A stretch of DNA of 64,000 nt from Ottowia testudinis (GTDB lineage Bacteria; Pseudomonadota; Gammaproteobacteria; Burkholderiales; Burkholderiaceae_C): assembly GCF_017498525.1 (NCBI RefSeq), contig NZ_CP071796.1:930001-994000 (forward strand), given 5' to 3'. The position numbers and the translations under genes are program-made. Each line of letters starts with the position of its first letter. The first letter of the stretch is position 1. Below, in pieces: positions 59,427-64,000 of the stretch. The notes under the pieces were generated by a model. That model did not search any database. It was not told the origin of the DNA and was given only the letters and a program-made list of their open reading frames with translations.

Positions 59427-61145
59427 ATGGCGTGGCTCATGCAGCCCTTGTCGGCGTCCATTCAGCGCAAGGCGCTATTGTTTTTGAAGCAACCTGATTT
59501 CATCTTCGTCTTGCGCGCGCTGCCTGCCCTGATCCTGGTGCTGCTGGCCTTGGCCCTGTCGCTGCCCGTGCTGGCGCTGGTGGGCTCGTGGGCGCAGTGG
59601 AATGCCGAGTCGGCGCAGATCCTGCGCGAGATGGCGGCCACGGTGCTGCCCGAATACCTGTGGGTCACGTTGCAGCTGGCGGTGATGGTCGGCATCGGCG
59701 TGGTGGCCATGGGCGTGCCGGCGGCGGTGCTGGTGACGGTGTTCGACTTTCCCGGCCGGCGCAGTTTTGAATGGCTGCTGCTGTTGCCGCTGGCCATGCC
59801 GGCCTATGTCACGGCATACGCGTACACCGACTTTCTGCAATTTTCCGGCCCCCTGCAAAGCTGGCTGCGCGCCACGTGGGGGCTGCAGGGCAGGCTGCTT
59901 CCGGAAGTGCGCAGCGTGTGGGGTGCGGCGTGGGTGTTTTCGTTCTCGCTCTATCCATACGTTTATCTGCTGTCGCGCACGGCGCTGACCGAGCGCGCGC
60001 CGCAGTTGATGGAAGCCGCGCGCCTGCTCGGCGCCTCGCTGCCGCGCCGCTTGCGCGAGGTGGCGCTGCCCATGGCGCGGCCCGCCGTGGCCGCCGGCAC
60101 GGCGCTGGCCTTGATGGAGGTGCTGGCCGACTACGGCGTGTCGGCGTACTTCGGCATCCAGACCTTCACCGCCGGCATCTACAAGGCGTGGCTGTCGATG
60201 GATAACCGCCTGGCCGCCGCGCAGCTGGCCACGGTGCTGCTGGCGCTGGTGGTGGGGCTGCTGTGGCTGGAGCAGCGCGCGCAGCGGCGCCTGCGCTTTG
60301 TCGGCAGCGCGACGGCGCGCGCCAGCTCCAGCGAGGCGCGGCCCGTGCGCCTGCGCGGCCGGCGCGCGCTGCTGGCGGGGGTGCTCTGCCTGCTGCCGGT
60401 GCTGATGGGCTTTGTGCTGCCGGTGGGCTTCATGCTGCGGCCGCTGTCGGCCGATTGGTCGGTGCTGCCGTGGGACCGCTTTTTGCTGTGGACCTGGAAC
60501 AGCGTGCGGCTGGGTGCCATCACGGCGCTGCTGGCCGTGGGCGCCGCGTGGTTTCTGGCCTACAGCCTGCGCCGCCGGCCGACGGCGCTGCGGCGCGGCG
60601 CGGCGCAGGTGATTTCCCTGGGTTACGCGGTGCCGGGCGCGGTCATCGTGGTCGGCGTGCTGCTGCCGGTGGGCTGGCTGCAAGCGCGCTGGCCAGGCAG
60701 CGGCATGGGCGCCGTCGTCACCGTGACGATCTGGGGGCTGGTGTGGGCGTACCTGGTGCGCTTCGTATCGGTGGCGCTGCAGTCGATGCAGGCCGGCTAC
60801 GCCCGCGTGCCGCGCAGTCTGGACGAATCGGCCCGCATGCTGGGCGCCAGCGGTGTGGAGTTGGCCGCGCGTGTTCATTGGCCGCTGCTGCGGCGCGCTG
60901 GCTTCGCGGCGGGGCTGCTGGTGTTCGTCGATGTGATGAAGGAACTGCCGGCCACCATCGTGCTGCGCCCCTTCAACACCGACACGCTGGCCGTGGTGGC
61001 CAACCAGCTGGCGCGCGACGAGCGCCTGGGCGAGGCCGCTCTGCCGTCGCTCGCGCTGGTGCTGGTGGGCCTGGTGCCGGTGATTTTGCTCAGTCGGGCG
61101 TTGCGCAGCGAGCGGCTCGCGCCAGCGGCCGATGCGCCCGTATAG
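59427..61145 (+). CDS. fbpB: Fe(III) ABC transporter permease
   Basis: This permease of about 572 residues has two fused halves, each with the EAA-type coupling loop (ERAPQLMEAARLLGASLPRR and VPRSLDESARMLGASGVEL) and six transmembrane helices. This is the domain layout of FbpB/ThiP-type permeases. The ATG at 59427 is proposed because the upstream ATG 59379 lies inside the Fur-like site and only 16 bp from the divergent fbpC start; 59439 is another option. Confidence 0.88.
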   Translation: MAWLMQPLSASIQRKALLFLKQPDFIFVLRALPALILVLLALALSLPVLALVGSWAQWNAESAQILREMAATVLPEYLWVTLQLAVMVGIGVVAMGVPAAVLVTVFDFPGRRSFEWLLLLPLAMPAYVTAYAYTDFLQFSGPLQSWLRATWGLQGRLLPEVRSVWGAAWVFSFSLYPYVYLLSRTALTERAPQLMEAARLLGASLPRRLREVALPMARPAVAAGTALALMEVLADYGVSAYFGIQTFTAGIYKAWLSMDNRLAAAQLATVLLALVVGLLWLEQRAQRRLRFVGSATARASSSEARPVRLRGRRALLAGVLCLLPVLMGFVLPVGFMLRPLSADWSVLPWDRFLLWTWNSVRLGAITALLAVGAAWFLAYSLRRRPTALRRGAAQVISLGYAVPGAVIVVGVLLPVGWLQARWPGSGMGAVVTVTIWGLVWAYLVRFVSVALQSMQAGYARVPRSLDESARMLGASGVELAARVHWPLLRRAGFAAGLLVFVDVMKELPATIVLRPFNTDTLAVVANQLARDERLGEAALPSLALVLVGLVPVILLSRALRSERLAPAADAPV

Positions 61146-61180
61146 TGTGGACTTTCAGCCGCCTCATCACCCGTCCGCTC

Positions 61181-61528
61181 ATGGTCAAGACTGTTCACAC
61201 GCCATCCCTGCCCGATTCAGAGTTGGAGTCCGATGAGGTCTTCGAGCAGGCCGCCGAGGTGTTTCGCGTCATGTCCGCGCCGATGCGGCTGAAGATCATC
61301 AGCGCGCTGTGCAACGGCGAGAAGAACGTGGGCGAGCTGCTGGCCGAAATCCCCACCACCCAGCCCAACATGAGCCAGCACCTGACAACCTTGTACAAGG
61401 CCGGCGTGCTGGGCCGCCGGCGCGATGGCGTGCAGATTTTCTACCGCATCGTCAACGAGCGCGTGGTCACCTTGTGCCGCGCGGTGTGCACGCAGATCGC
61501 CATCGAAACCGCGGACGACGCGCGCTGA
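61181..61528 (+). CDS. ArsR-family regulator, possible persulfide sensor
   Basis: This 115-residue winged-helix protein has RVMSAPMRLKIISALCNGEK, the recognition helix TTQPNMSQHLTTLYKAG and a beta-wing GRRRDGVQIFYRI. The arsenic-type CxxC of metal sensors is absent. Instead C44 (in helix 2/3) and C99/C103 (last helix) are placed as in BigR/SqrR-type regulators that sense persulfide through a cysteine pair. It lies just before a cytochrome c and sulfide dehydrogenase gene set, which it may control. It starts 36 bp after the permease gene. Confidence 0.75.
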   Translation: MVKTVHTPSLPDSELESDEVFEQAAEVFRVMSAPMRLKIISALCNGEKNVGELLAEIPTTQPNMSQHLTTLYKAGVLGRRRDGVQIFYRIVNERVVTLCRAVCTQIAIETADDAR

Positions 61529-61669
61529 GCCAGCCGGTGGTGGACGGAACGCCCGGGTAAGCCCCAAGGACGGCGCGGGACTGGGCGCCTATCATCCAAT
61601 CACATATAAGCAGCGGCGAATTGACGACCGCTCGCATTGACCTCATCCACACCGAGGAGAACACAAGCC

Positions 61670-61981
61670 ATGAAACTTTCCCTGCTGCCGGGCCTTGCCG
61701 CGGCGACCTTGTGGCTGACCGCTGGCGCGGCCCATGCCCAGTTCGATCCCCTGCAGGTGCGCGGCTGGGCCGCCGCGTGCGCCAATTGCCACGGCACCAA
61801 TGGCCGCGCACAAACCGGTAACGAGCCGCTGGCTGGCCAGAACAAGGACGAGATGATGAAAAAGTTGATGGACTTCAAGAGCGGCGCCAAGCCCGCGACC
61901 ATCATGCATCAGCTCAGCAAGGGCTATACCGACGAGCAGCTCTCGGCCATCGTCGGCTGGTTTGCGGCGCAGAAGAAATGA
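61670..61981 (+). CDS. Class I cytochrome c (sulfide dehydrogenase cytochrome-like)
   Basis: This 103-residue periplasmic protein has a signal peptide (MKLSLLPGLAAATLWLTAGAAHA), one heme site CANCH and a distal methionine candidate in the IMHQLSKGYTDEQL segment. The layout matches the short cytochrome subunit partnering FccB/SoxF. GAGGAG lies ten bases before ATG 61670. The stop is 12 bp before the flavoprotein start, so the two are one operon, carrying electrons from sulfide oxidation. Confidence 0.88.
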   Translation: MKLSLLPGLAAATLWLTAGAAHAQFDPLQVRGWAAACANCHGTNGRAQTGNEPLAGQNKDEMMKKLMDFKSGAKPATIMHQLSKGYTDEQLSAIVGWFAAQKK

Positions 61982-61992
61982 GGAGGCACACC

Positions 61993-63270
61993 ATGGATCG
62001 CCGTCAATTCATCCAGGCAGGCTCTGCCGCTTCCGTGCTCGGCTTGGCCGCGGGCTGTGCTTCCACCACCGGGGGGGGAGCCGGTGGAAACGTGGTCGTC
62101 GTGGGCGGCGGCTACGGCGGCGCCACCGCCGCCAAGTACATCCGCATGTGGTCCGAAGGCCGTGTCAACGTCACGCTGGTCGAGCCGGGTGACGCCTTCA
62201 TCTCCTGCCCCATCTCCAACCTGGTGATCGGCGGCAGCAAGCAGATGGCCGACATCACCACGCCCTACGACAACCTGGCCAAGCGCCACGGCGTGAAGAT
62301 CATCAAGGACCGCGCGGTCGCCATAGACGCCGACAAGCGCCAGGTGCGCTTGGCTGGCGGCACCGTGCTGCCCTACGACCGCCTGGTGCTGTCGCCCGGC
62401 ATCGAATTCATGTGGGACGCGCTGCCCGGCATGAAAAAACCCGGCGCGCAAGACAAAGTGCTGCATTCCTGGAAGGCCGGGCCGCAGACCGCCGCGTTGC
62501 GCAAGCAGCTGGAGGCCATGCCCGACGGTGGTGTGTACGCACTCACCATTCCGCTGGCGCCGTACCGCTGCCCGCCCGGCCCCTACGAGCGTGCCTGCCA
62601 GGTGGCGCATTACTTCAGCCAGGCCAAGCCCAAGTCCAAGGTACTCATCCTCGACGCCAACGACGATGTCACGTCGAAAGGCGCGTTGTTCAAGAAAGCC
62701 TGGGCCGACCGCTACAAGGGCATCATCGACTACCGGCCCAAGCACAACACCACCGACGTCGATGCCGCCACCGGCACGCTGAAGTTCGAGTTCAACGACG
62801 ACACCAAGGCTCAAGTGCTCAACGTGGTGCCGCCGCAGCGCGCCGGCGATATCGCCCACAACGCGGGCCTGACCACCGCCAACAAGCGCTGGTGCGAGGT
62901 CGATTGGCAGACCATGGAATCCAAGGCCGCCAAGAACATCCACATCCTGGGCGACGCGCTGCAGGTGGCCCCGCTGATGCCCAAGTCGGGCCACATGGCC
63001 AACCAGCACGGCAAGGTGGCGGCCGCCGCCATCGTGGCCCTGCTGTCGGGCCGCGAGCCGAACAGCTTGCCGATCTACGCCAACACCTGCTACAGCTTCG
63101 TCAGCGACACCGACGTGGTGCACGTGGCCAGCGTGCACCGCTACGACGCCGCGCAGAAAACCATGCTCACGGTGCCCGGCTCGGGCGGCGTGTCGGTGGC
63201 CGCCAGCGAACTGGAAGGCAAGTACGCCATGGCCTGGGCGCGCAACATCTGGGCCGATACATTGGCCTGA
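61993..63270 (+). CDS. fccB: Flavocytochrome c sulfide dehydrogenase flavoprotein subunit
   Basis: This 425-residue FAD protein oxidises sulfide in the periplasm. A Tat signal (MDRRQFIQAGSAASVLGLAA) ends in a cysteine (GCAS), so it could be lipid-anchored. FAD fold VVVVGGGYGGATAAKYI is clear. The redox cysteine pair typical of FccB is seen in APYRCPPGPYERA and in NTCYSFV. GAGGAG precedes ATG 61993; an ATG five codons upstream overlaps the cytochrome stop. SoxF is the alternative name. Confidence 0.92.
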   Translation: MDRRQFIQAGSAASVLGLAAGCASTTGGGAGGNVVVVGGGYGGATAAKYIRMWSEGRVNVTLVEPGDAFISCPISNLVIGGSKQMADITTPYDNLAKRHGVKIIKDRAVAIDADKRQVRLAGGTVLPYDRLVLSPGIEFMWDALPGMKKPGAQDKVLHSWKAGPQTAALRKQLEAMPDGGVYALTIPLAPYRCPPGPYERACQVAHYFSQAKPKSKVLILDANDDVTSKGALFKKAWADRYKGIIDYRPKHNTTDVDAATGTLKFEFNDDTKAQVLNVVPPQRAGDIAHNAGLTTANKRWCEVDWQTMESKAAKNIHILGDALQVAPLMPKSGHMANQHGKVAAAAIVALLSGREPNSLPIYANTCYSFVSDTDVVHVASVHRYDAAQKTMLTVPGSGGVSVAASELEGKYAMAWARNIWADTLA

Positions 63271-63294
63271 CTCCCAGGCTCCACTGCGTCGCAT

Positions 63295-63360
63295 GTTCCG
63301 CCACCCCCTTCCAGGGGGCGCTGCCAGCGGCCGGGCCAAGCCCGCTACGCGGCAGCCCTG
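63295..63360. repeat. Extragenic palindromic repeat after fccB
   Basis: CCCCCTTCCAGGGGG and the GCTGCC...GGCAGC arms around GGCCGGGCCAAGCC form strong hairpins. It resembles the element after paaK (4155-4250). Confidence 0.45.
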
Positions 63361-63407
63361 GATGGGTTCGAGGTGATGCGGGGCCGCGCTTTTTCGATCA
63401 AATTGCT

Positions 63408-64000
63408 ATGAAATTGGTAACTGTTACCGCTGTTTTGATGATGGTTGCAGGGCTTTCCCATGCTCAGACCGACGACGCGCGCGCCAAGAAGATCATCGGC
63501 GGCTCGTGCTTTCTGTGCCACGGTGCCGAGGGCGAGTCGGCCAGCGAGGTGTTTCCGCGCCTGGCCGGCCAGAACGCCGAGTACATCGCCAAGCAGCTGG
63601 AAAATTTCAAGAGCGGTAAGCGCAAGAGCACCGCCATGGCGCCGATGGTGGAAAACCTCGCGCCGGCCGACATGGCCGCGCTCGGGCAGTTCTTTGCCAG
63701 CCGTCCAGCGCACAAGGAGGCCGCGAAAGACGCGCAGCTGGCCGCCGTGGGCCAGTACATCTACAGCCAGGGCAACAAGTTCAGCGGCGTGCCCTCGTGC
63801 GCCAGCTGCCACGGCCCCGAAGGCGCCGGCAGCAACGCGCTGCCACGCCTGGCCGGCCAGCACGCGGCCTACCTGGACAACCAGCTCAAGCAGTTCAACA
63901 AGCGCGAACGCAACAACGACAACGCCGTGATGCACACGGTGGTCGAGAAGATGACCGCGCTGGAAATGGCGGCGGTGTCGGAATACCTGTCTGGAAAATA
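63408..64000 (+). CDS. Cytochrome c4 family protein (3' end at window edge)
   Basis: A signal peptide (MKLVTVTAVLMMVAGLSHAQ) is followed by two similar cytochrome domains, each with a heme motif: CFLCH and CASCH. PRLAGQ and an AMxPM/DNAVMH-type methionine region follow each one. Visible length is 197 residues; the last two bases TA begin the stop codon. Diheme cytochromes c4 carry electrons to terminal oxidases. Here it would accept electrons from the sulfide dehydrogenase or move them on. It starts 137 bp after fccB, so separate control is possible. Confidence 0.9.
   Translation, partial: MKLVTVTAVLMMVAGLSHAQTDDARAKKIIGGSCFLCHGAEGESASEVFPRLAGQNAEYIAKQLENFKSGKRKSTAMAPMVENLAPADMAALGQFFASRPAHKEAAKDAQLAAVGQYIYSQGNKFSGVPSCASCHGPEGAGSNALPRLAGQHAAYLDNQLKQFNKRERNNDNAVMHTVVEKMTALEMAAVSEYLSGK

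Overview
The window is GC-rich DNA from a betaproteobacterium, most likely a member of the Comamonadaceae (order Burkholderiales). The paaF/paaG/paaI/paaK set, dusB-fis, thiD-rubredoxin-pilGHIJ-pilL, yqgE-ruvX-pyrR-pyrB-pyrC' and a sulfide-oxidation cytochrome cluster are typical of that family. A short dispersed repeat with an AGCTATT...GCGCTTG core occurs at least 13 times and also fits. The species cannot be named from the sequence alone.

Layout. 1-4250: end of an unknown gene, tRNA-Met(CAT), and phenylacetate catabolism genes (paaF divergent from paaG-paaI-paaK, with a TetR-type palindrome between them). 4256-12485: an 8.2-kb Mu-like transposable element with 5'-TG...CA-3' ends, a 5-bp target duplication (CCGGT) and Mu-like end-site geometry. 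It carries repressor, BcepMu-gp16-like regulator, MuA, MuB, GemA, a Mor/C activator and a truncated head protease, but no head or tail genes. 12557-21806: housekeeping genes (DUF3108, M61 peptidase, DUF3429, dsbC, a ubiquinone hydroxylase, a MOSC protein, ychF) and a HigB/HigA-type toxin-antitoxin pair whose toxin is frameshifted.

22003-31905: the 'ligase-associated' DNA repair cluster (exonuclease, ATP-dependent ligase, Lhr-like helicase, PdeM), all on the minus strand. It is broken twice by plus-strand genes: an AT-rich pair matching the Kiwa anti-phage system (kwaA, kwaB) and a 402-residue protein of unknown function. 32150-35454: a large proline-rich LysM protein whose natural start appears separated from the main frame by a one-base change in a C tract, followed by a tiny membrane protein. 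35470-42854: alkB, yqaA, dusB-fis, purH, hemL and thiD.

42924-53265: rubredoxin and the Pil-Chp chemosensory operon (pilG, pilH, pilI, pilJ and a 2149-residue pilL/chpA) that controls type IV pilus twitching. 53307-58157: yqgE, ruvX, pyrR, pyrB, a dihydroorotase-like pyrC' that lacks the metal-binding HxH motif, and an acyltransferase. 58293-61145: divergent Fe(III) ABC transporter genes with a Fur-like site between them. 61181-64000: an ArsR-type regulator with cysteines placed as in persulfide sensors, then cytochrome c, flavocytochrome c sulfide dehydrogenase and a cytochrome c4 that runs off the window.

The strongest candidates for follow-up are the compact Mu-like element, the Kiwa pair inside a DNA-repair operon, the repeat family that sits in frame inside several coding sequences, and the possible C-tract switch of the LysM protein.
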